From Paracoccaceae bacterium (lineage in GTDB: Bacteria; Pseudomonadota; Alphaproteobacteria; Rhodobacterales; Rhodobacteraceae), in assembly GCA_023254015.1 (NCBI GenBank), contig JALQYS010000119.1, forward strand, positions 1-22,827: a DNA stretch of 22,827 nucleotides, read 5' to 3'. Made by a program: the position numbers and the translations under genes. Below are positions 7,922 through 14,975 of the stretch, piece by piece; within the stretch, counting starts at the first letter, position 1; the number at the start of each line of letters is the position of its first letter. The notes beneath the pieces were generated by a model. It had not been told where the DNA came from and made no database searches. It saw nothing but the letters and a program-made list of their open reading frames with translations.

Positions 7922-9697
7922 ATGTCGAATCTCTCGCATCTGCGTGAAATCGATCAGGTCCTGTCCGGGCGCGGGATGGGGCGCGATGCGCTTGTCGAAC
8001 AATCCTGGCGGCGTTGCGTGGAAGAATACGGCATGGACCCGGCCAAGCCCAGCCCAGCCCATATCGTCACCGAAGCGCGCCTGCGCGAGCATCGCGAGCA
8101 GTCCGAGCGCCTGATTTCCATCGCACGCAGCGGGCTGGAGATGCTGTTTCGCCAGATCGCCGGGCAGAAATATGTTCTGCTGCTGGCCGATGCAAAGGGG
8201 GTGACGGTTGATTACTTTGGCGATCCGAAATTCGAGGATGAACTGCGTCAGGCGGGCTTGTCCTTGGGGTCGGACTGGTCAGAGGAGCTTGCCGGAACCT
8301 GTGGTGTCGGGTCGTGCATCATCACGCGCGAGGCGATCACGATCCACCAGTCTGACCACTTTGACCTGACGCATACGCCCCTTTCTTGCACCGCCGCCCC
8401 GATCTTTGACACCGATGGCAATCTGTCGGCGGTCCTCGACATTTCGCTCCTGCGCTCGCCCCAGCCAAAGATCAGCCAAAGCCTTGCGCTGAACCTCGTG
8501 AAGGCCAGTGCAAGGCGGGTTGAGATGGCCAACCTGATGGCGATGAACCGCGGGGACTGGGTGCTGAGGTTTTCGACCAGCCCCGAATTTCTGGACGTGG
8601 ACCCCGAGGCCGCCGTGGCGCTGGATGGCGCGGGTCGCATCATCGGCATGACCCACGGGGCCGAACGGGTGCTGACGCGGCAATTGGGCGGCAGGATGGG
8701 GGGCGCGGCGATCGGCCAGCGGATCGACAGCTTTTTCGATCTGTCGATCGACAATCTGCCCGATCTGATGCGCGGACGGCCGACCGAAGATCGGCTGATC
8801 CAGTTGCGCGATGGCCAGGGCATGTTCGGCCATGCCATCGCACCCCAGACCGAGCGGCGCCCGCTTTATGCCCGGCCCGAGACAAGCGGACCGCTGCAGA
8901 ATATCGGCGGCGGCGATCCGGCCATCCGGCGGCTGCAGGCCGATGCCGCGCGGCTGGCGCCGACGGGCATCGCGCTGTTGCTGGCCGGGGAAACCGGCAC
9001 CGGCAAAGAGCGCCTTGCCCGCGCCATCCACACCAGCCAACCGGGCGGGCGGCCTTTCGTCACGTTGCCCTGTGCCGCCTTGCCGCCCGACCTCTCGGGG
9101 GTGACGGGGGCGGCAGAGGCGGGCACGTTGTTCATAGACGGGCCGGGCGATCTGTCCGCCGCCGATCAGGGGCGGCTTTTGCAGCTGATCGCGGGGCTGG
9201 ATGCCTTGCCGGCGCGCCATAGGCCAAGGCTTATCACCGCAACCGCCGCAGACCTGCCAGCCATGGTTCGCTCGGGGGCCTTCCGGGCCGATCTGTTCTT
9301 CATGCTTGCCCCGGTAACGCTGACGCTGCCCCCTTTGCGGCTGCGGCAGGATTTCGACTGGCTTGTGGACCGGCTCTTGCGGCAGTTTGGCCATCTGCGA
9401 CCGCAATCGCTGCGCATCTCTCCGGCGGCGCGGGCCGAGTTGAAGTCGCGCGACTGGCCCGGCAACCTGCGCGAGCTGGCGAATGTGATGGAAGTGGCGA
9501 TTGCCCTGGCCGAGGGCGCGGTGATCGACGTTCCAGACCTGCCCCCCGCACCCCTTGCGCCGGTAAAGCCCGCGGAATCCCTGTCATCCGTGCTGGCGGC
9601 CTGCGGGGGGAACATGGCGCTGGCCGCGCGCCGGATGGGCGTCAACCGATCCACCATCCTGCGCCGGGCCCGGCGCGAAGGCCTGTCACCAGACTGA
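7922..9697 (+). CDS. AcoR/DhaR-like enhancer-binding-type regulator with degenerate AAA+ domain
   Basis: From the ATG at 7922 the product is 591 residues. Order: an N-terminal SWRRC(V)-type segment (about 28-40), a GAF-like sensor (about 60-200), a PAS-like linker (about 225-320), an AAA+ module (about 330-540) and a Fis-type helix-turn-helix (about 555-588, NMALAARRMGVNRSTILRRA). Walker A GETGTGKE is intact at 356-363. The stretch that should hold ESELFGY..GAFTGA is missing: LPCAALPPDLSG is followed almost at once by the Walker B segment GTLFIDGPGD, where the usual DE is DG. WPGNLREL (sensor II) is present. It therefore resembles activators that do not work with sigma-54. Start choice is uncertain: in-frame ATGs at 7832, 7907 and 7922 exist; 7922 has GAGG upstream at short spacing and fits the usual family N-terminus. 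It probably controls the neighbouring GMC or monooxygenase gene. Confidence 0.85.
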   Translation: MSNLSHLREIDQVLSGRGMGRDALVEQSWRRCVEEYGMDPAKPSPAHIVTEARLREHREQSERLISIARSGLEMLFRQIAGQKYVLLLADAKGVTVDYFGDPKFEDELRQAGLSLGSDWSEELAGTCGVGSCIITREAITIHQSDHFDLTHTPLSCTAAPIFDTDGNLSAVLDISLLRSPQPKISQSLALNLVKASARRVEMANLMAMNRGDWVLRFSTSPEFLDVDPEAAVALDGAGRIIGMTHGAERVLTRQLGGRMGGAAIGQRIDSFFDLSIDNLPDLMRGRPTEDRLIQLRDGQGMFGHAIAPQTERRPLYARPETSGPLQNIGGGDPAIRRLQADAARLAPTGIALLLAGETGTGKERLARAIHTSQPGGRPFVTLPCAALPPDLSGVTGAAEAGTLFIDGPGDLSAADQGRLLQLIAGLDALPARHRPRLITATAADLPAMVRSGAFRADLFFMLAPVTLTLPPLRLRQDFDWLVDRLLRQFGHLRPQSLRISPAARAELKSRDWPGNLRELANVMEVAIALAEGAVIDVPDLPPAPLAPVKPAESLSSVLAACGGNMALAARRMGVNRSTILRRARREGLSPD

Positions 9698-9699
9698 TC

Positions 9700-9727
9700 T
9701 GTTGCAGCGGCGGTTGCACATGCAACA
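9700..9727. promoter_or_regulatory. Nested palindromes, candidate activator binding site upstream of the monooxygenase
   Basis: Immediately after the regulator's stop codon lie TGTTGCA (9700-9706) and its complement TGCAACA (9721-9727). Within them GTTGCA-CA-TGCAAC (9713-9726) is a perfect 14-bp dyad. The GTTGCA unit thus occurs three times in 28 bp. The site sits about 110 bases before the start of the flavin monooxygenase gene, as expected for an upstream activating sequence of the AcoR-like protein. The dyads are visible; the binding partner is inferred. Confidence 0.5.
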
Positions 9728-9753
9728 TGGGACGCCGGAAATCGTGTCGTGCA

Positions 9754-9768
9754 GGCAAAGTCCTCGCA
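9754..9768 (+). promoter_or_regulatory. Possible -24/-12 (sigma-54-like) promoter element
   Basis: GGCAAAGTCCTCGCA has the GG-N10-GC core of sigma-54 promoters (GG at 9754-9755, GC at 9766-9767) plus the GGCA start. It lacks the TT before GC and the T before GG. It lies between the palindrome cluster and the monooxygenase start, which is the right geometry. However, the adjacent activator lacks GAFTGA, so either another activator is used or the match is accidental. Confidence 0.25.
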
Positions 9769-9837
9769 TTTTCCCATGACAGAAGGCCCGACGCCGCCAA
9801 CCCTGCCTGATGAGGAGCAACATCAAGGGAGGAAAAG

Positions 9838-11637
9838 ATGCTCGACACCACCGCCGATGCCGAGGTGCAGACACTGCTGGATACGTTCGGCGCCGCACTT
9901 GAACGGGGCGACATCGCCGCTGCAACGGCCTGCTTTCAGGATGATTGCTATTGGCGCGATCTGGTGACCTTCACTTGGAACATTCACACCAGCGAAGGCA
10001 AAGACCAGATCGCCGCGATGCTTGGCAGTCAGCTGGCCACCACCAAGCCCCATGGCTGGAAGATCGCCGAGGGCGAAAGTGCTGCCGAAGACGGCGGCGT
10101 GACCACCGCCTGGATCACGTTCGAAACCGCTGTTGCCCGCGGCTATGGGCTGATCCGCCTGAAGGGGGGAAAGATCTGGACGCTGCTGACCACCATGGTC
10201 GAGTTGAAAGGCCATGAGGAACACAAGGGCTTTACCCGCCCGCTGGGGGCCAAGCACGGCGCGGGCAAACATCGCCTGACATGGAAGGAGGAACGCGAGG
10301 CCGAGGCGCGCGAGCTGGGCTATACCAAGCAGCCTTATGTGCTGATCATCGGCGGCGGTCAGGGTGGCATCGCCCTTGGGGCGCGTCTGCGCCAGTTGGG
10401 AGTGCCTGCGATCATCATCGAAAAGAACGAACGCCCCGGCGACAGCTGGCGCAACCGCTACAAGTCGCTCTGCCTGCATGACCCGGTCTGGTACGACCAT
10501 CTGCCCTATATCAAGTTCCCGGAAAACTGGCCCGTCTTTGCCCCGAAGGACAAGGTTGGTGACTGGCTTGAGATGTACACCAAGGTGATGGAGCTGAACT
10601 ACTGGTCAAAGACCACCTGCAAATCGGCCAAGTATGACGAGAACACCCAGGAATGGACGGTCGTGGTTGATCGCGACGGTCAGGAGGTGGTGTTGAAACC
10701 CAAGCAGCTGGTGCTGGCCACCGGCATGTCCGGCAAGGCCAATGTGCCGAACTATCCGGGGATGGAAACCTTCAGGGGCGACCAGCACCATTCCTCGCGC
10801 CATCCCGGACCGGATGCCTACAAGGGCAAGAAGGCCGTGGTGATCGGCTCCAACAACTCGGCCCATGATATCTGCGCCGCGCTGTGGGAAAACGACGTGG
10901 ACGTGACCATGGTGCAGCGTTCCTCGACCCATATCGTGAAGTCCGACACGCTGATGGATATCGGGCTGGGCGCGCTTTATTCCGAACAGGCCGTGCGGTC
11001 GGGGGTGACCACGGAAAAGGCTGACCTGATCTTCGCCAGCCTGCCTTACAAGATCCTGCATGAATTCCAGATCCCGCTTTATGACAAGATGCGCGAGGTG
11101 GACGCCGAGTTCTATGCCGGGCTCGAAAAGGCCGGGTTCTGGCTGGACTGGGGGGCCGATGGATCGGGCCTGTTCATGAAGTATCTGCGGCGCGGGTCGG
11201 GCTATTACATCGACGTGGGCGCAAGCCAGCTCATCATCGATGGCAAGATCAAGCTCGCCCATGGCAACGTAAAGGAAATCGTGCCCGACGGCGTGGTGCT
11301 GGAGGATGGCACCAAGCTCGAGGCGGATGTGATCGTCTATGCCACGGGCTATGGGTCAATGAACGGCTGGGCCGCCGATCTGATTGGCAAGGATGTTGCT
11401 GACAAAGTTGGCAAATGCTGGGGCCTTGGGTCTGACACGCCCAAGGATCCGGGGCCATGGGTGGGCGAACAGCGCAACATGTGGAAGCCGACAAGGCAGG
11501 AGGCGCTCTGGTTCCATGGCGGCAACCTCCACCAGTCCCGGCATTACAGCCAGTTCCTGTCCTTGCAACTGAAGGCACGGATGGAAGGACTCCAGACGCC
11601 GGTCTACGGCGTGCCAGAGACCTATCATCTGGGTTGA
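9838..11637 (+). CDS. NTF2/SnoaL-like domain fused to FAD/NAD(P)H flavin monooxygenase
   Basis: The 599-residue protein begins with an NTF2/SnoaL-like cone fold (about residues 5-125, ending in GYGLIRLKGGKIWTLLT) followed by a flavin-containing monooxygenase. The FAD Rossmann motif GGGQGG is at 172-177 and GDSWRNRY at 201-208. The monooxygenase fingerprint region reads FRGDQHHSSRHP (312-323), the NAD(P)H Rossmann motif GSNNSA is at 337-342, and YATGY is at 501-505. The fingerprint resembles FxGxxxHxxx[W/Y] but has His where Trp or Tyr is usual. Such enzymes insert oxygen at N, S or, in Baeyer-Villiger members, next to a carbonyl carbon; the substrate is unknown. The ATG is preceded by AAGGGAGG at ideal spacing. 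It has its own upstream region with palindromes after the AcoR-like gene. No signal peptide is seen. Confidence 0.9.
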   Translation: MLDTTADAEVQTLLDTFGAALERGDIAAATACFQDDCYWRDLVTFTWNIHTSEGKDQIAAMLGSQLATTKPHGWKIAEGESAAEDGGVTTAWITFETAVARGYGLIRLKGGKIWTLLTTMVELKGHEEHKGFTRPLGAKHGAGKHRLTWKEEREAEARELGYTKQPYVLIIGGGQGGIALGARLRQLGVPAIIIEKNERPGDSWRNRYKSLCLHDPVWYDHLPYIKFPENWPVFAPKDKVGDWLEMYTKVMELNYWSKTTCKSAKYDENTQEWTVVVDRDGQEVVLKPKQLVLATGMSGKANVPNYPGMETFRGDQHHSSRHPGPDAYKGKKAVVIGSNNSAHDICAALWENDVDVTMVQRSSTHIVKSDTLMDIGLGALYSEQAVRSGVTTEKADLIFASLPYKILHEFQIPLYDKMREVDAEFYAGLEKAGFWLDWGADGSGLFMKYLRRGSGYYIDVGASQLIIDGKIKLAHGNVKEIVPDGVVLEDGTKLEADVIVYATGYGSMNGWAADLIGKDVADKVGKCWGLGSDTPKDPGPWVGEQRNMWKPTRQEALWFHGGNLHQSRHYSQFLSLQLKARMEGLQTPVYGVPETYHLG

Positions 11638-11646
11638 GGTGAGCTT

Positions 11647-11672
11647 GGGCACGGCGCAACTGTGCCGTGCCC
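11647..11672 (+). terminator. Hairpin downstream of the flavin monooxygenase gene
   Basis: GGGCACGGC (11647-11655) and GCCGTGCCC (11664-11672) form a perfect 9-bp GC-rich stem with an 8-base loop, beginning 9 bases after the stop codon. No clear T-tract follows. Position and stem strength fit a 3'-end structure or terminator of the monooxygenase transcript. Confidence 0.55.
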
Positions 11673-11686
11673 ATGTCTGAAAGGTT

Positions 11687-11747
11687 CAACCCACGGCGCA
11701 GCCGCATGCCTTGCGGGCAAGGCAAGGCCCATGTTGCCCGTGGGTTG
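11687..11747. repeat. Nested inverted repeat in the convergent intergenic region
   Basis: An outer 10-bp stem CAACCCACGG (11687-11696) with CCGTGGGTTG (11738-11747) encloses an inner hairpin GCCTTGC (11708-11714) with GCAAGGC (11717-11723). It lies between the monooxygenase and the 3' end of the XRE regulator gene (11811). It could terminate the minus-strand transcript or form a structured RNA; the pairing is seen, the role is inferred. Confidence 0.45.
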
Positions 11748-11810
11748 TCTGGCGGTTGCGTCAAGAGAACCCTGCTGAAGGATGGCACCTCATGGCTGAG
11801 GTGGCGCGGT

Positions 11811-12677
11811 TTATCCCGTCAGCGTGCCACTGGCCCGGTAGACGGTCGCAAGATGCGTCTTGCCCGCGACATAGGTGGAAAACGGAACGCCGGTATCGCA
11901 GGCGCTGCGCGCTGTCCGTCTGAGGTGTTGATAAAGTTCAGGATTGCCCGTCGTCACATAGCCATCGCCCATGCGGCTCACGACCCGGCAGGGGGTGGAC
12001 AGGAACATCTGCGTCAGCCCGGTCTTGCGATAGTCGACGACGCAGGCGTTGACCGTGGGAAAATGTGCGTCGAAAAAGCTGTTCAGACTGCCGATCTGAT
12101 CGCGGATCTGGGCCGCCGTCAGCCCGGCATAGGGCCCGCTGCCGCTGATGAGGCTGTCGATGACCCGGCGATCCATCAGCACCAGCCCGTTGTTCTCGCG
12201 GTTGGCGGCGGCAGCTCGCAGCGCTTCCATCCGGGCATGATAGGTTGCGGCAACGGTCTTGTCGCCCAGTTCAAGCTCCAGCACAGGCCGGGTTTTCAAG
12301 AGTTCCGGCAGCGTCTCGCAGACATAGATGAAGTAGCCGTTGCTCTGGGCCTGGAACATCTCCTCATAGAGGCGGTTCTCGGGCGCATAGGCATCGGGAA
12401 AGAAATCCGCAGCGAAGGACAAGGCAGACTCCATCTGCTGCACGCCAAGGCCCAGAAGATATTCAAGGCTTACATCCAGCGCGTGGGCCACCTTGATCAG
12501 GGTGTAGGTATCGGGCAGGCGCGGCAGATCCTCTGACAGCATGCGGGTCAGGGCGGGTTTGCGGATGTCACTTGCATTGGCCAACTGCGAGACCGAGAAG
12601 CCACGAGCGGTCATCGCGTCCTGAAGCCTGCGCGACAGCATCGAAGGCAATGATCTGAGAGCCGGGGTTTGCCGCAA
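11811..12677 (-). CDS. XRE family helix-turn-helix transcriptional regulator
   Basis: The 288-residue protein has an N-terminal XRE/Cro-CI helix-turn-helix (about residues 12-68: LSRRLQDAMTARGFSVSQLANASDIRKPALTRMLS, then TLIKVAHALDVSLEYLLG). A C-terminal domain of about 210 residues follows that I do not recognise; it may bind an effector. The preferred start is TTG at 12677, which has AAGGA 9 bases upstream; the only early ATG (12641) has no Shine-Dalgarno. The gene faces the monooxygenase gene tail-to-tail and is divergent from the histidine kinase gene, with a repeat-rich gap of at least 320 bases between them, so it may regulate itself and the two-component system. Its target is otherwise unknown. 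Confidence 0.85.
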   Translation of the reverse strand: MRQTPALRSLPSMLSRRLQDAMTARGFSVSQLANASDIRKPALTRMLSEDLPRLPDTYTLIKVAHALDVSLEYLLGLGVQQMESALSFAADFFPDAYAPENRLYEEMFQAQSNGYFIYVCETLPELLKTRPVLELELGDKTVAATYHARMEALRAAAANRENNGLVLMDRRVIDSLISGSGPYAGLTAAQIRDQIGSLNSFFDAHFPTVNACVVDYRKTGLTQMFLSTPCRVVSRMGDGYVTTGNPELYQHLRRTARSACDTGVPFSTYVAGKTHLATVYRASGTLTG

Positions 12678-12798
12678 TTTGTCACGTCCTTTTTATTCGT
12701 TTCGATGCCCGCAAAGGTCCGGGCCACCCAGTAGAGATCAGCCGTGGTCCTTCACGCGTCTCAGCGCCAAGACTGTCGCGGGCGCTCCAGACGCCGGA

Positions 12799-12829
12799 CC
12801 TTGACGATCCCCCCGATCATTCATCAAGG
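12799..12829. repeat. Inverted repeat CCTTGA...TCAAGG, copy 1
   Basis: CCTTGA (12799-12804) and TCAAGG (12824-12829) frame two GATC tetramers that can themselves pair. The right arm belongs to TTCATCAAGGC, which recurs 97 bases downstream with its own CCTTG partner. A repeated dyad between two regulator genes is a candidate operator. Confidence 0.4.
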
Positions 12830-12910
12830 CGCCCGCTTGCGATCTGGTCAGCTGTGCGAAAAGGGGCAGATGGTTTGAGCTGGTCATCCCTGCTGTCCCT
12901 TCCTCCCGAC

Positions 12911-12927
12911 CCTTGTTTCATCAAGGC
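12911..12927. repeat. Inverted repeat CCTTG...CAAGG, copy 2
   Basis: CCTTG (12911-12915) pairs with CAAGG (12922-12926) around six bases. The right half TTCATCAAGGC (12917-12927) is identical over 11 bases to positions 12820-12830. Together the copies suggest two binding sites for one regulator. Confidence 0.4.
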
Positions 12928-12966
12928 CCGAAGCCAATCCCAACCTGACTATCAATACGGCTAGCA

Positions 12967-12986
12967 TGTAGGGTTTTGTAGGTTAA
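12967..12986 (+). promoter_or_regulatory. Helically phased direct repeat, candidate response-regulator box
   Basis: TGTAGG at 12967-12972 and 12977-12982 repeat with a 10-bp period; the two decamers match at 7 of 10 positions. OmpR/PhoB-type regulators usually bind direct repeats about one helical turn apart, and this one sits upstream of an OmpR-type two-component operon. It is followed at once by the TTAAGA-CTC-TCTTAA dyad (12983-12997). Binding is inferred. Confidence 0.4.
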
Positions 12987-13088
12987 GACTCTCTTAAGTT
13001 GGATCGTCCGAAAATGACCCGGGATCGCTTGGACAACGGTCCTCTTGGGTGTACCCGGCCAGATGTTGTCACCGATCTGGCGCTGAAC

Positions 13089-14975
13089 ATGACCCATGAC
13101 ATCGGCAAAGCCTCATATCGCGGCCGCACGCGTCTGACGGGCGTGCGGCGTTGGCTTGCAAAGCTGGTCCTCGCCCTTGTCCTGATTCTGCCTCTGGCCG
13201 CCCAACCCGCAAGCTGCGAATTGCTGCGCCAAATCGACCTCTTCATGGACGATACCGAGGCGCTGGATATCGCTTCGGTCACCACGGCAAGCTTCAAGCC
13301 TGTCGAACGGACGATGGTCCTTGGCTACACGGCGTCGGCCGCCTGGCTGCGCCTGCGGATTGATCCTGCCCCTGACGGCGGCGAGGTGGTGGTGATCGTC
13401 CGGCCCCCGATGCTGGACGGGGTGGAGTTCTACGCGCCGACACCCGCAGCCCGTGACGACGCGGCGGCAAGGCCGGGGCCATCCTACCACCTGCTGGAAC
13501 CGGACTGGCCCTCGTCGCTGCGCGGCTTCCGCATCACCCCGCCGAAAGAGGGCGGCGTCTACTATGTGCGCATCACCTCGACCGGCTCTGTCGCGGCCAC
13601 CATCACGGCAAGCCCGGCGCGCAAGGCGACCAGGATCAACCTCGTCACCGATCTGGTGCAGATCTCGTATTTCACCTTCATGGTGGTGCTGTTGATCTGG
13701 GCCCTGCGCATGTTGCGGCTGACGCGCGAACATCTGCTTGGCTGGTTTGTTGCAATGCAATCGGCCTGGTTGTTCCACAACATCATCGCCTTCGGATATG
13801 CGGCCGTGCTGAAGCCCGTGGTGGAGCAATCCACGCTGACGCTGGTATTCCGGGCCTCTGTCGTCGTGGCCTCGTTCCTTTCGGCGGCTTTCCACCGCGC
13901 CGTGCTGATCCGGTTCCGCCCCGCAACCTGGGCGGTCGGGTTGTTTGATCTGCAGCTTGCGGGCATCTTCATCGCCCTGATCCTGTTTCTGACCTATGAT
14001 CGCCAATTTGCGTTGCAGTTGAACGCCTATTGCCTGACGATTTCCCCCTTCAGCATGTTCCTGAACGCCCTGACCGCACGCCATGATGCCTCTCCGGGGC
14101 TCAAGACGACCAGGGCGATCTACGCCCTGCTTTCGGCGCTGCTGCTGATCTGGATCCTTTCGCTTTTGGGTCATGTCAAGATTTCGATCCTGTCGCTTTA
14201 CGGTTTCATGATCCATGGCCTGGCCACCGGAATCCTGATGGTCACCATCCTGCATCTGCACATCCGCAATCTTTTCATCGCGGCCAAGGAAACCGAAGCC
14301 CAGATTGCCCGGATGGAGCGTCAGCGCGCCATACAACAAGAGAAGAACCGGACGCTGGCGCAGTTTCTGGACATGTTGACCCACGAAGCGCGCAATGCGC
14401 TTGCGGTGATCAACATGTCGATATCGCAGCCCACCTTGAACGATCGCCGAAGAAACCGGATTTCCGAGGCGATCCTTGGCCTGACGGGGGTGATCGAACG
14501 GTGCAACCAGACGCTTCGGCTGGACAGCGAAGATCAGGTTGTTCACCTGAAAAGGCTGGATCTGGCAGACACGCTGCGGCGGCTTTGCAACGGCCACGGC
14601 GACGTGACCCAGCTTTGCCTGCGCGCCGAAGGACCGCTGTTCGTGCAAAGTGATCCGGTGCTTCTGGGGGTCATCTTTGGCAACCTTATCGACAATGCCC
14701 AGAAATACTCGCCCCCCAACTCTCGGGTCATGGTCGAGGTTACCCCCTGTCCTGAGGGCGTTTCGGTGCTGTTTGAAAATGAACAGGGCCAGTATGGCGC
14801 GCCCGATCCGGCCTTTACCTTCCAGAAGTATTACCGGAACGAACTAGCCAGGGCAAAGATTGGCTCGGGCCTTGGCCTTTACATCGTGCGCAGCCTGCTG
14901 ACCTCCATCGGCGGAAGAATTGCCTACGAGCCGTCGCAGGATCGCATCCGATTCAGGATATGGCTGCCATGCTGA
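13089..14975 (+). CDS. 7TMR-DISM-like membrane sensor histidine kinase
   Basis: From the ATG at 13089 the protein has 628 residues. A hydrophobic signal sequence (LAKLVLALVLILPLAA) is followed by a periplasmic beta domain of about 150 residues resembling the 7TMR-DISM extracellular domain. Seven hydrophobic helices follow, from VQISYFTFMVVLLIWAL to LYGFMIHGLATGILMVTIL. A short coiled segment (ETEAQIARMERQRAIQQEKN) then leads to the HisKA domain with the phospho-acceptor His in FLDMLTHEARNAL. The ATPase domain shows the N box NLIDNAQKYSP, KYYR and the G box GSGLGLYIV. The DxGxG box is replaced by ENEQG, a variant I believe occurs in related kinases. Other possible starts are TTG 12999, ATG 13014 and GTG 13142; none has a strong Shine-Dalgarno, and 13142 would put the signal peptide at the very N-terminus. 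The last bases overlap the response regulator start (ATGCTGA). The signal is unknown. Confidence 0.9.
   Translation: MTHDIGKASYRGRTRLTGVRRWLAKLVLALVLILPLAAQPASCELLRQIDLFMDDTEALDIASVTTASFKPVERTMVLGYTASAAWLRLRIDPAPDGGEVVVIVRPPMLDGVEFYAPTPAARDDAAARPGPSYHLLEPDWPSSLRGFRITPPKEGGVYYVRITSTGSVAATITASPARKATRINLVTDLVQISYFTFMVVLLIWALRMLRLTREHLLGWFVAMQSAWLFHNIIAFGYAAVLKPVVEQSTLTLVFRASVVVASFLSAAFHRAVLIRFRPATWAVGLFDLQLAGIFIALILFLTYDRQFALQLNAYCLTISPFSMFLNALTARHDASPGLKTTRAIYALLSALLLIWILSLLGHVKISILSLYGFMIHGLATGILMVTILHLHIRNLFIAAKETEAQIARMERQRAIQQEKNRTLAQFLDMLTHEARNALAVINMSISQPTLNDRRRNRISEAILGLTGVIERCNQTLRLDSEDQVVHLKRLDLADTLRRLCNGHGDVTQLCLRAEGPLFVQSDPVLLGVIFGNLIDNAQKYSPPNSRVMVEVTPCPEGVSVLFENEQGQYGAPDPAFTFQKYYRNELARAKIGSGLGLYIVRSLLTSIGGRIAYEPSQDRIRFRIWLPC

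Larger units (their letters stand above)
12678..13088. other. Long intergenic region between the XRE gene and the kinase gene
   Basis: No convincing gene is seen here; the 3' part (from 12999 or 13014) could be kinase coding sequence if an earlier start is used. The region holds AGCGCC/GGCGCT arms (12763-12768, 12781-12786), two copies of an inverted repeat ending TTCATCAAGGC (12820-12830 and 12917-12927), a TGTAGG direct repeat (12967-12982) and a TTAAGA/TCTTAA dyad (12983-12997). It is presumably a divergent promoter region. Confidence 0.6.

Noticed and set aside
6626..8092. 488-codon open frame on the minus strand across the GMC and regulator genes
   Set aside because: Shadow frame; it spans two unrelated genes and has no recognisable motif.
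13113..14648. 511-codon open frame on the minus strand across the histidine kinase gene
   Set aside because: Shadow frame rich in Q, R, H and G; the plus strand holds all kinase motifs.
14759..14805. Missing DxGxG box in the histidine kinase (ENEQG instead)
   Set aside because: The N box, KYYR and GSGLGL motifs are intact and, to my recollection, similar ENE/N-PG variants occur in related 7TM kinases; not convincing as a defect.
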